Part shown: one piece after another, positions 54,644-64,000 of the stretch
Layout of the letters: every line of letters starts with the position of its first letter
How positions within the stretch are numbered: the first letter of the stretch is position 1
DNA from: Ophiobolus disseminans
Taxonomy: Eukaryota > Ascomycota > Dothideomycetes > Pleosporales > Phaeosphaeriaceae
Direction: 5' to 3'
Length of the DNA: 64,000 nucleotides
Assembly: GCA_010093685.1 (NCBI GenBank)
Contig: MU006245.1
Coordinates: 372,001 to 436,000, forward strand
The notes under the pieces: generated by a model
Seen by the model: only the letters and a program-made list of their open reading frames with translations
The model's database searches: none
Told to the model about the DNA's origin: nothing
Translations under genes and position numbers: made by a program

Positions 54644-56027
54644 ATGTCACGCACACACCGACCGACGCTCATGGTCCTAATCGCCATGCTCGCCTTGTTC
54701 GTGCTTGGCACATCAGCGCAGTTCCGAGAAACGTACTGCTCCAAGGACAACACTGCCAGCAATTCTGTTTGTACGTTTGCGACATTGCAAGAAGCTGAAC
54801 CTCACTAACTGTCAGCAGACTCCTGGGACTACCAATCCAATGGCAACTGTACCACCCATTGCGCGCAAGAAGGCAGCTTTGCATTCGCCGTCATCCAATA
54901 TAAGGATTGCTACTGCTCGGACTTTATTCCAAGCAGCCAGGTCTCCATGAGCCAATGCCAAAAATCCTGTCCAGGTTTTCCGACCGAGCACTGCGGCAGC
55001 TTCGAAGATGACCTCTACATGTATCTCAAACTCTCGGGCCAACCCTCTGGAACCGCCGGTGCAGGAGGCAAACCCGTTCAGGCGACTTCTTCTGCAATCG
55101 TGAGTAGCTCTCCATCTCCCCCACCGTCTTCACCTTCGACGCGAGCTCCCTCTCCGTCGTTGGTGATTGTTACTGTCAGTACTTCTATTTCGTTGCGTTG
55201 CAAGTATCGATTCCTGTCCATCGCCGTCTAATGTTTGTCGATCTGTCTTGCAACCGCAGCATTTGTCATTCTTGCGTTGTCGAGCACTTCTTGTTTGTGC
55301 TTTCATGCGAATGTTTCTCGTGCCATCGTATCTGCACTTTGCCTGGATGCATTCAACACTTTATGGTATCAACTGCTAATTCACCTAATAGGTCCGACCC
55401 TCGCCGTCATCACAGCCGAGTCAGGCAAGTCAGCGCCCGACGGAACCCCAGACGTCAGTACAAGTCGTCACTGAAAGCGGCGCTGTCATTACACGAACAG
55501 TCGTACAAACACCGTCGCCAACGCCAAATTCAAGCTCATCTAGCGTTCCGGTCCGCACCGGCAATGGAGGCAGCGGCACGAATGTTGGCGCTATTGCCGG
55601 AGGAGTTGCTGGCGGTATCGTCGGTCTCCTAGCCATCGTGGGCGTCATCTTCGTCGTCCTGTGGAAGCGCAAGAAACACCAGCGGGAGGCAGAGGAAGGT
55701 GCCGCGGGCAACGTAAGTGGCGCTGCTGGCATCACGCGAAATACCAGCACTATGAGCAAGGCCGGTTTGCTGGGTGGTGGGGCAGAGCCATACCCACCGG
55801 TCGCCTCCAACTACGGCTCGCAATATAGCCGTTACGGTGCCGATGCGCAGTCGACTAGTCCCATGTCCAATCGACGGAATAGCCAGCCGTTGATTGTCGA
55901 CTCGCGGATGAACCCCGAGACCTACATCGAGCACGCACATGCCAATGCCAGCCGTGAAAGTGTTGGTACTATCGACGACAGCCGCGACTACGCTCGAAAA
56001 TTAGGCGTGCGCAATCCCGACCCGTGA
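54644..56027 (+). CDS. WSC-domain cell-wall stress sensor
   Basis: Plasma-membrane mechanosensor of the Wsc/Slg1 type that signals to the cell-wall integrity pathway. Exons 54644-54770, 54819-55174 and 55392-56027 give 372 residues. Parts in order: a signal peptide (MSRTHRPTLMVLIAMLALFV to about residue 25), a WSC domain with eight Cys (YCSKD, GNCTTHC, KDCYCSDFIP, SQCQKSC, EHCGS), a Ser/Thr/Pro-rich rod, a single membrane helix (VGAIAGGVAGGIVGLLAIVG onward), the basic stop WKRKKHQRE, and a cytosolic tail with Ser/Tyr-rich segments. The second intron (217 bases, gtcagt donor) is less certain; another donor nearby would alter only the rod. All main parts are present. Confidence 0.85.
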
Positions 56028-56848
56028 GGCGCGGAAGCACGTCAAACAAACGATTTTGCGAACTCTGCGCTGTAGCTGGAGATCGCTCAACGTCGGCAAT
56101 TGCAATTGGATGTCAGCAGCCACGTTACGACTTCACGAATACACTTCGCCCACACCTTGTACAGGACCCAATCATCAGCATTGGCGCACGGCGTTTCTGG
56201 CGGAGACCTCTCCCTCATCTCCGCTAAGATTGATTCACTTCGACATGGCTACTACGCACCACTCTAATAGCGACTCATCTTGTACATTATCTCTTCATTC
56301 GCGACTATGTTATGCCGTACATGTTTATGGGAGGAGCTTTTTAGCATTTGGTCTCGGCAACGGCACGAGACAGTACATATGGCCACTGCTAGATGGCACA
56401 CGGCAGTTAGGTAGTTCGCAGGGGCTTCATTGCCCTGGACTCGGAACGCAGGAGGGGGAACGTCACGGGCTGAGAAAGTTTGTGGCGGTATCATCTCTCT
56501 TGAATCTAATCAAGTTCGGAACTATGCTTAATGTTGTGCGATTGTGTCTTCTGAGGTTTGTGTCAATAAACCTTGTTGGCCTCAATCAAGTAAACCTAAT
56601 GGAATGTGATGACCCAGACAGACACGCTATTCAGAAATCCGCCCCTTTGGCGGTCCCTGACAACCCCTGTCGTGGTGGGTTGAGGCTCAAGTAGCATGCG
56701 CCGCGTCCCCACATTGGCACTGACGTGGGATCTCGACTGCGCTCGACCTCCGACCTCCAATCGCTAGTTCGCAGAGCAGCCCCCAAAACTTACTTTCCAC
56801 TTCAAGCTATCACTTTCCACGCGACTGCGTTTTCGCACAGCATTCGCC
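56028..56848. other. Intergenic between tandem plus-strand genes
   Basis: 3' flank of the WSC gene and promoter of the ArfGAP gene. A 212-codon frame at 56056-56694 has no codon or family support. Confidence 0.5.
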
Positions 56849-58343
56849 ATGAGTAAGATGTGGGAGGTAGACCCGGAGACGAGGAGCAAGGTACGTCTTT
56901 TGGGTGTTTCGTGTCTTGATGGCGGGGGGTTGAGGGTTGGAGCACAGAGGATGGAGGAACAGCTGAAGCAGCTACGAGCGATCCAATGTGACATTGCTAA
57001 TTGGGACGTCTAGTTGCTGGAGATTCAAAAGACGAACGACAACAACAAGTGCGTCGACTGCAATGCGCCGAGTCCACAATGGGTGCGCAACCCCTTCCTC
57101 CCACGAGACCACCACGAGAACTCCAAGCTAAGACAACCTAATAGGCGTCGCCCAAACTCGGCATCTTCATGTGTCTCTCCTGCTCCGGCGTTCACCGCGG
57201 CCTCGGCGTGCACATCTCCTTCATCCGCAGCATAACCATGGACGCATTCAAGGGCGCCGAGCTCTCGCGCATGGCCGCCGGCGGCAACAAGCCCTTCCAA
57301 GACTTCTTCAACGGCCACGCATCGAACACGAAAGACGGACGCACATTCGAGGCCTCGTCGATACAAGAGCGCTACGACTCGGAGGCGGGCGACGAGTGGA
57401 AGGAGCGGCTGAGCTGCAAGGTCGAGAGCAGGGAGTTTGATAAGAGCAACCTGCCCAAGCGGTTACCCAAGAAGGAGAATGCAGCTGCTGGTGCGGGCGG
57501 GCCGTTGAGTGGTAGACTCAGCGCGGCGGGTAGTAGGAGTCAAACACCAGTGGGCAAGACACGCAGCAACGATGTCGGACGGTCTGGCTCGCCTGCGCTC
57601 GGCACTAACGCCATGTCGAACCAGAAATCGAAGAACGAGGCCTACTTTGCGAAGATGGGCGAGGCGAATGCAGGCAGACCAGACGGCCTTGCGCCCAACC
57701 AGGGCGGCAAGTTCGGCGGCTTCGGCAGCGAACCGGACCACTGGAAGAAGGACGAGGAGCCTGGTGCGCCGCCTGCCCTCGACGATTTCCAGAAGGATCC
57801 TGTTGCGGCGCTGACCAAGGGCTTTGGCTGGCTGGGCGCGAGCGTGAGCAAGGTGGGCAAGACGGGGTACGAGGGATGGGTGAAGCCGGGCATGCAGAAG
57901 GTACGTCAAACTAATTCATATCCTTCATTGAGTCGGGTAGTATATTGAATACAGGAACTAACAACCCCCAGCTCGCAGAAGCAGACCTCGCAACCCAAGC
58001 CCAACGCACCGCCGGCACCCTCGGCCAAACCCTCCAATCCGGCGTCGCAAACGCCGGCACAACCTTCAACCGCTTCGTCGAGGGCGGTGACTCGCAGGCC
58101 TCATCGTCCCGCCGCGAGCCCGAGAAGAAGGACTTTTGGGACTCGTTTGGCGATGCGCCCAAGGGCCCGGCGAAAGATAAACAGGATTTCTGGGATGAGT
58201 TTGCGAGTGCGGGTGAGACGCGTGTGGGGACCCAGATGGATAAGAAGAGGCCGAGTGGGATTGGCACGAGCGCGGTTAAGAAGAGCGGTGGTGCGGGTGG
58301 GGGCGGGGGGAAGAAGGAGGATGGGGAGTGGGGGGAGTGGTAG
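56849..58343 (+). CDS. GCS1: ADP-ribosylation factor GTPase-activating protein (GCS1 type)
   Basis: Stimulates GTP hydrolysis by Arf in Golgi-ER vesicle traffic. Exons 56849-56890, 57014-57082, 57145-57900 and 57972-58343 give 412 residues. The ArfGAP zinc finger is CX2CX16CX2C with C27, C30, C47 and C50, followed by VHRGLGVHISFIRS with arginine finger R55. The N-terminus (MSKMWEVDPETRSKLLEIQK) and NDNNKCVDC match GCS1. C-terminal features are the ALPS-like helix region (DPVAALTKGFGWLGASVSKV), Gly/Ser repeats and two Trp/Phe segments (KDFWDSFGDA, QDFWDEFASA). The very end is acidic and Trp-tipped (DGEWGEW). All four joins are in frame. Confidence 0.93.
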
Positions 58344-59422
58344 TATTGAAGATGTTTTGTAAGGGCGTGGTGAGGTCTGGATTAGGGGCGTATTGGAGTT
58401 TGGAGGGACATAGATGAAGCCATGGCTTGGATGCGTGCACATTGCTATCGTATTGACAGCGAATTACTTAAGGTCGTTCGAGTGTTGAGGCTCAGTGTTG
58501 TGAGTACGTCCACGTGTTAATATGACTGACTTGTTCGAAAGCACAAAGCTCGTCACTTCATTCTCAGCACAGTGGGATATTGGCAGACGAATTGTCGATA
58601 AGCTAGTTCTGTACTCATCATCATTATGGTTCAATTCGTGGACTCAACACCATTTTCAAGGACGAGGGCGCACCTTCCCTTGTTATTGAGGACGACTTCC
58701 TCCACCTCCCTCTAACGCCCTCCGTACTCCACGCTTGCCACTTGAAAGTACTATTACCGGCACCTGCGGCAAGATGCCACGAGTTTCTGGCTCTGGCTTG
58801 TTCAACTGGCTAGTCATCATGACGCGCACCTTCCTCTCTCAGCTCCCACCCACCAGATTCCGCAGCATCGCCTTCCCAACAGCCGTCACGGCGTGGCAGG
58901 TCCCAGGTCTGTTGGTCACTCATGTCTTTAAATACTCGGGCTACCTTTTTCTGCTGCACTCTCCTCCATCACTCTTCAATCCCACTCCAACCAGCAACGA
59001 CATCCTCGAGTCGTCCTTTTGGCCACGCAACGCATCTTGTCGTTGGTACGTCTACCCTTCTCCATCTCGAGCAAAGCTTCTGGTTTGCATGTCTACACCT
59101 CTATTCCCACACGCCACCTCCACTCGACGCTTGATACGACGGACACTGACGGGACGCAGCCAACTTCCAGCCCTTGTCTGATCCGCTTCCGGCTCCTCAT
59201 ACCTAGGTACGCTTCCAGCCTCCGTCTTGCCCAGCACCATCTTACCATCCATCACCCATGCCGTCTCACTCCAACTTCACAGTAACCTTGACTGACACAC
59301 CTCCTTAGCCCTTCCAACCCTTCCTACACCACCATCCGATCTCACCACTCGGGTACGTGTCTCTTCGCGCTCATGACATCCTACATCGCTGACAAGGATC
59401 AGAAGCTCGGCCGTGAGTCACT
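58344..59422. other. Intergenic between tandem plus-strand genes
   Basis: About 1.1 kb upstream of the secreted protein gene. It is C/T-rich in the last 500 bases, as in a long leader. Open frames at 58735-59285 show no domain. Confidence 0.5.
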
Positions 59423-60840
59423 ATGACCCGCATCGTACTGCCTGTCCTGGGCGCCCTGCTCGCAATCGTCTCCGGTGTCGATGCCAAGTCCAAGAAGGAT
59501 CGTATTCAGCTCTACCAGTTCGCGAGCAGCCACTGCATGGACGGCCCCAAGGGCGGCAATGTTGACATGGAGCGCGACAGCTGCGTCTCCTTGGATGCTC
59601 GGAGCCTCAAGCCCATGATCGATCCCACGCGGGCGAAGTGGGAAAAGGACAACAACCTGCGTTGTGAACTGTCCGTCTACGAAAACCCTGATTGCGACGG
59701 CGAGGCGAAGAATCATCTGGAGCTTCCGAAGGGGCTGCAGGCCTGCACCAATTCCGACCCGATGCCAATACGCTCAGGCAAGTTCTCCTGCATCGAGACC
59801 AAGGACGTCAAGAAGTAAGCAAACACTCGTCCTACACTTGCTTGAATGATTTTCTGACTCAACTCTCGTTCAGAGACTCGGCAATCGCTCCCCGCGCCGT
59901 GTTGAAGGGAGCCACGAAGGATGTGTGGCTACAACACCCTTGGAGCGGCTCGTTGATCTGCTACCACTGTTGGACGAAGAAGGAGAACCAATTTGATTGG
60001 GTCAAGTGCAAGTCTGGACCAGAGATCAAGGCCACATGCCCCCGCAACCCTGTCAACAGCGTTGGTTCTACCCAAGCATCGTCCACCACGACTGTTCCCG
60101 GCACGACCGCCACCGAGACTACCATGACTGACGGCGTGTTTACTACCACTGTCACATCCACCTCTACGACGACGGCAGCCGCCGTGACTCTCGTCACAAC
60201 CATCCTGACGTCTACTTTGCCAATCGTCAGTGAGACCGAAATCACTTCCGAGGTGACATCCGTCACAACGTCTGTCGTAACATCCGTCTCGACATCCACA
60301 TCAACATCCACGTCCACGTCCACACCCGCATCCACATCCACGCTAATCTCCACGTCAACACCCTCACCCACACTGGCGCAGATCGACGATGTACTCGAGA
60401 CGCTGTCCGAGGCCATATCCGGGGCCATATCCACAGCCGCGTCTATCCTCGCACCAGAACAGGATGCGGATCTTGAGTCTCGCAACTCGTGGCACAAGGC
60501 GGTCGCCTTCAACAACCCGTGGACTGGAGAACGCATGTGCGCTGATGCCGAATGGGAGAAGCGAGGCAAGCCGAAGACCGAGATCCGCCTACAAGAGGTC
60601 AAAAAGGACAATGGTGCCGACTGCCAGGAAGCCTTGGAACTCGATCCTCCCGGCCCAAAGACTGTGCAGTCCCATACCACTACGACGGCGACTGGGTTCA
60701 CCAAGTTCGCTACCGTCACGGAGGTCATCACCGTCACTGAAGTCCCATCTGCCAAGACTGTCTTCCCGACTGTCATCCCGACTCCGACTGCCATGGCGGC
60801 CTGGGGCGAGGATGATGACTTTCCTCACAGCGACTTGTAG
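59423..60840 (+). CDS. Secreted Ser/Thr-rich protein with a duplicated Trp/Cys module
   Basis: Exons 59423-59814 and 59874-60840 give 452 residues; the 59-base intron is phase 2. A signal peptide covers about 1-21 (MTRIVLPVLGALLAIVSGVD). The N-terminal domain has six Cys (SHCMDGPKGG, SCVSLDARS, LRCELSVYENPDCDG, LQACTN, FSCIE) and may be disulphide-bonded. A first HPWSG module with Cys and Trp (about 147-186) precedes a Ser/Thr-rich rod (about 188-310, likely O-glycosylated). A second NPWTG module (about 337-380) and a Thr-rich tail follow. No GPI signal is clear, so it may be free or covalently wall-bound. I do not recognise a family. It is not divided by any stop or frameshift. Confidence 0.8.
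60280..60360 (+). repeat. Coding Ser/Thr hexamer repeat
   Basis: Degenerate tandem units of the form acatcc/acgtcc encode alternating Ser and Thr in the secreted protein. Confidence 0.7.
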
Positions 60841-61362
60841 GTTGTTGAACCGCGGGATTAGGTGTGACGGTGGAGGAGATTGGGATTATCACTTGTGCGA
60901 CGTTGATGCGTTTTGTTTTCTCTTGTATGGTTTTGCAGCATGTTTAGCGTTGACAGTCTAATTCGATATTGATGTTGGGCCCTAGGCCACCATATCTGCT
61001 CCTTTGCTTGACGTTGCATGGCTTTCATGACCGCTACTCTTGTCTTCGTGGTGATGCAATTCGCGTTCATCTTGGTTGGATGATGCAGCTTTCCCGCATC
61101 ATCGTCACAAGCAGAGCACGACTTCTGATGGCTTGGGTCTGCGCTCGCGTTCTCTTCCTCCACCTAACGAACGTATACCGCAGGCTCTCGAATGGCAATG
61201 CGAGTGGGGCGCTGACCGGATATGAGGCCCATCGCGCGACACGGCGATGGTCGCCATGCCGTCTCTTGATAACAGCAGTGGTTTTGTCTGCCAGCGGTCT
61301 CTCATCGCTTCTTTCAACTATCACAATCTCAGCGCAGTTAATCTTCTTCATCAACGAACCCC
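60841..61362. other. Intergenic between convergent genes
   Basis: 3' flanks of the secreted protein and MTG1. Nothing supported. Confidence 0.5.
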
Positions 61363-62418
61363 TCACTTCTCCCCCCTCGCCCTATTCCTATCCCTCCTCC
61401 TCTCCCTCTCCACGCGCCTCGCCTGATTAAAACTCGGCTGTACATCCTCCTCCTCCAGCCTCGCGCGCTCCACCGCACCCTCATCCACCTCGTCCAACAA
61501 AAACCTCCCCATCAGTCCCTGGCGCCACTTCTGCACCACCCACAGCGCCGTCGCCTCAGTATCGTATACGCCGCCTTTACCCAGCCGGCCTGTTTTCTCC
61601 GCTATAGCGGATAGCAGCACGATGATGTCGTTTGTGGGCGCGCAGTACTCGGAGTAGAGCGTGGGCGAGTGCAGGTTTATGTGGAAGAGGAGGTAATCGG
61701 CGAGGAGGACGGGCGGGATGATTGTGTCTTTTACGCTTCCGCATAAAGCCAGTTTGAGCATCGAGGACGAGGAGGGCACGTACGGAATGAATACACCGGG
61801 TGTGTCTAGTATGTACACCCCCCCGCCCACGCCGCCGTCGTCATCCTCGCTCGGTATGATTTTCACGCCGCTGCTGACTTTGCGCGTGACGCCTGGCTGC
61901 GCGCCCGTCGCTGCGACTTTGCCCTTTCGTAGTCCTTGCGCCCGGAGAGCGTTGAGCAGCGTCGATTTGCCTACGTTGGGCATGCCGACGATGAGGACGC
62001 GGTGGCCCACGAGTTTGTAGCGTTTCGTCGCGTGGTCTTTCAAAACCTCTAGTACCTTATTCACGCTCTTCCGATTCGCATACTCCCCCTCCCCCTCTTT
62101 CCCACCTCCATTCCTAATATACAGCGTCGTCGTGCCGGCATGCCACTTCCTTACCACCTCTTCGTTCCGCGTGTCCCTGTTCCCGCCGCCGAGGTCGCGC
62201 TTGGTGTACACGACGATGCGCTGCGTGCCTTCGAGGGCTTTTTCGAAGAGCGGGTTGCGCGACGTGAGGGGCACGCGGTAGTCGCGGCATTCGAGCACGA
62301 GGTCGATGGAGGAGAGGAGCGTTTTCATCTTTGCGAGGCCGGCTTTGTGGTGCCCGAGGAAATAGGAGCGCGGGAGGGAGGGGAGCGGCGGGAAAGCATG
62401 GCGGGGGATGAAGGACAT
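61363..62418 (-). CDS. MTG1: Mitochondrial ribosome-assembly GTPase MTG1
   Basis: Circularly permuted GTPase that helps mature the mitochondrial large ribosomal subunit. Single exon, 351 residues. Motif order is permuted as expected: G4 TKRD at 72-75, then G1 GMPNVGKS at 145-152, G2 GVT near 176-178, and G3 DTPG at 205-208. The family start FPPLPSLPRSYFLGHHKAGL and DLVLECRDYRVPLTSRNP precede G4. The C-terminus is rich in Arg and Glu (RRVERERRRDRNRARGEK). The N-terminus has few acidic residues but is not a strong presequence. It lies upstream of and on the same strand as MRPL- and helicase-type mitochondrial genes elsewhere in the window, though not linked to them. Confidence 0.92.
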   Translation of the reverse strand: MSFIPRHAFPPLPSLPRSYFLGHHKAGLAKMKTLLSSIDLVLECRDYRVPLTSRNPLFEKALEGTQRIVVYTKRDLGGGNRDTRNEEVVRKWHAGTTTLYIRNGGGKEGEGEYANRKSVNKVLEVLKDHATKRYKLVGHRVLIVGMPNVGKSTLLNALRAQGLRKGKVAATGAQPGVTRKVSSGVKIIPSEDDDGGVGGGVYILDTPGVFIPYVPSSSSMLKLALCGSVKDTIIPPVLLADYLLFHINLHSPTLYSEYCAPTNDIIVLLSAIAEKTGRLGKGGVYDTEATALWVVQKWRQGLMGRFLLDEVDEGAVERARLEEEDVQPSFNQARRVERERRRDRNRARGEK

Positions 62419-62708
62419 TGGGTGGTCGGCTTGGGTTCACATTGCGGGTGTGGGAGGGGAGATACTGTGGTGTAGTGGTGGGAGTTATTTTGGGGCGCGA
62501 GTCAGGGTGGAGATGGGAGGGCGGGGCGTGACTCGTGGTTTTTGGCTTATTTGAGACGAGATCATAGAGTTCAAGGAACATATTGGGATTTCGCGTGGAA
62601 AAGCACACTGTTGTAACATGTGTGTTTTAATATGTACGAAGAATGTCGAAATGGTAGAAATATACCTCTGTCCTATACAACACAACACAATACTGAAACT
62701 ATCCCATC

Positions 62709-64000
62709 CTACCACTTAAAACTCTCCTCAAAATACTCCACCCCCCTATATCCCCTCCCCAACATCTCCACAGTGGCACTCCTCGCTCGATCCGCCATGC
62801 CCGCAGGCCCACACGCCACCACAGCCAATTTCCCTTGCCCCGCATCCCTCGCAGCTTCATGCACGACACCAAACACATCCGGTCTCCTCGTCACAATCCT
62901 CACACTCTTCAAATCCTCGCCCAGCACTTCATCCATAACCTCCTTGTCCTGTGTGACATGGACTTCCATCTCGACTCTTTCATCGCCTAGCAATCCCGCG
63001 AAGTCACGTAGTACGGACGCTAGAAATGCATGTTCGCGCACTGCCCACACGATCTTGACATGCTGGACGCGTGAGACTGGAGAGAGAAGGCGAGATAGGT
63101 GCGATAGTGGGACGGCGATTCCTGTGCCGCCGACGACGAACAGGATGCTGGGGAAAAGGTGGAAGGGCTCGGAGTGTCCATATGGGCCTTCGACGAGGAC
63201 GCGTAGCATCTTGGGGTATAGAAGGCAGTGTGATTGGAGACGAGATGTGAAGCCGTCATAGGGGCGAATGAGGAAGACGAGGTTGTTTGATTTGGTGGAC
63301 GGGGTGAGCAGAGCTTCAGACTCGCTTGAGGAGGCTCGTTGGGGTGATGGGCGGGATGTCAGCGGTGTAGTGGCGTCGACAGCCGTGTCAGAAGACATGT
63401 AAGCGAGTGTGAAAGGATGGTTCTGGTGTGCGTAGAGTATGTCGTTGAGCACGTGGATATAGTAGTATGTTCCCGGCTGAGGCTTGATCCAACTCTGGCT
63501 GCCAGCTACATCCATGCGGACCAAGTTCGACGCCGGATCGTAGGTCACTGTAGCTTTTGTGTTCCAGAACTGTCGGTTGAACGCAAGGGTACGACCGGCG
63601 CGCAAGAAGCGATCGAGAATCCAAATCACTAGGCATGGCCAGATGAAGATGTTCCATTCGCCATCAGTGAAGATCTCAACATGGTAGTACATTGTCCAAA
63701 GAGCGACAATGGACGACACAATGTGCGTGACCAGAAAGATTTCGTAGTGTGCGCGTCGGATGCCGTACAATGAGAACCCTAAGAGTGCGCACATGGCAAT
63801 AGTAGCTAGCTCTCCGTTCCAGAAATAGTGCTTGGTCCAGTATTTGCGGAAGGAAGACCATCCGCCGCTTTCTAAGATCATGAGTGTATATCCAAGGCTG
63901 TGTGTCACTGCCTGCAGCGTAGCAACTCTTGCGACCCAGCGATGGAAAGCATTGTAGGTGCCAAAGCCCCACCCAGTTATCCACATCAAGGCGTCATTGC
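62709..64000 (-). CDS. Ferric/cupric reductase transmembrane component, 5' end beyond the window
   Basis: FRE-type plasma-membrane flavocytochrome that reduces extracellular iron or copper using NADPH. The frame is open to the window edge (through NDALMWITGWGFGTYNAFHR), so the N-terminal helices are missing; about 430 residues are present. Haem-ligand helices carry FHRWVARVATLQAVTH and HYEIFLVTHIVSS. The FAD-binding motif is HPFTL in QNHPFTLAYM. The NADPH-binding part has VVGGTGIAVPLS, and the C-terminus has VACGPAGM and the terminal aromatic YFEESFKW. A Ser/Thr-rich insertion lies between HPFTL and VFLIRPYDGFT, as in many fungal FREs. The visible part is intact. Confidence 0.92.
   Translation of the reverse strand, partial: NDALMWITGWGFGTYNAFHRWVARVATLQAVTHSLGYTLMILESGGWSSFRKYWTKHYFWNGELATIAMCALLGFSLYGIRRAHYEIFLVTHIVSSIVALWTMYYHVEIFTDGEWNIFIWPCLVIWILDRFLRAGRTLAFNRQFWNTKATVTYDPASNLVRMDVAGSQSWIKPQPGTYYYIHVLNDILYAHQNHPFTLAYMSSDTAVDATTPLTSRPSPQRASSSESEALLTPSTKSNNLVFLIRPYDGFTSRLQSHCLLYPKMLRVLVEGPYGHSEPFHLFPSILFVVGGTGIAVPLSHLSRLLSPVSRVQHVKIVWAVREHAFLASVLRDFAGLLGDERVEMEVHVTQDKEVMDEVLGEDLKSVRIVTRRPDVFGVVHEAARDAGQGKLAVVACGPAGMADRARSATVEMLGRGYRGVEYFEESFKW

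Noticed and set aside
56056..56694. Plus-strand open frame of 212 codons after the WSC gene
   Set aside because: No domain, poor codon pattern, and it overlaps the WSC 3' flank.
59961..60794. Minus-strand Val/Asp-rich open frame of 277 codons
   Set aside because: Antisense of the Ser/Thr repeat codons; composition is a mirror of the repeat.

Overview
The window reads as nuclear DNA of a filamentous ascomycete, most likely a dothideomycete (class-level placement is an inference from recognised gene types, not a search). Protein-coding genes lie on both strands, are split by short GT-AG introns (mostly 45-150 bases), and include eukaryotic core genes such as RNA polymerase II subunit RPB9, a Pin1 prolyl isomerase, SET9, twinfilin, ArfGAP, BUD4, OMA1, MRH4, MTG1 and ATG33, plus typical fungal families (HET, MFS sugar transporter, P450, WSC sensor, ferric reductase). 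I see no rRNA, tRNA, CRISPR array or intact transposon.

Layout. 0-10 kb: a broken hypothetical gene at the left edge, an MFS sugar transporter, a HET-domain gene, the mitochondrial protease OMA1, and three short related genes, one of them broken. 10-31 kb is mostly core genome: MRH4 and BUD4 (divergent), a Gly/Met-rich protein, a conserved hypothetical, PIN1 and RPB9 (divergent), mitochondrial uL14, SET9 (divergent from uL14m), a small membrane protein and twinfilin. 31.5-46 kb looks like an accessory island between twinfilin and ATG33: two related coiled-coil proteins (one with three CCHC zinc knuckles), two large dynamin-like GTPases of the SLIP-GC type (the first inactivated by three in-frame stop codons), two related small proteins, and an F-box-like small protein. 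Almost every gene in the island has a diverged partner beside it. 47-64 kb returns to recognisable genes: ATG33 and a peroxisomal 2,4-dienoyl-CoA reductase (divergent), a P450, a gene-poor 2.9 kb stretch, a WSC-domain cell-wall sensor, an ArfGAP (GCS1 type), a secreted Ser/Thr-rich protein with a duplicated Cys/Trp module, MTG1, and a ferric reductase cut by the right edge.

Functional threads. Mitochondrial upkeep is well represented (OMA1, MRH4, uL14m, MTG1, ATG33). Cell polarity and wall functions appear in BUD4, twinfilin, ArfGAP and the WSC sensor. The most unusual material is the paralogue-pair island at 31.5-46 kb, where a large GTPase sits beside coiled-coil and zinc-knuckle proteins. 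Its function is unknown; a role in self/non-self recognition or defence is only a hypothesis. All intron boundaries were assigned by eye from splice consensus, reading frame and family knowledge.
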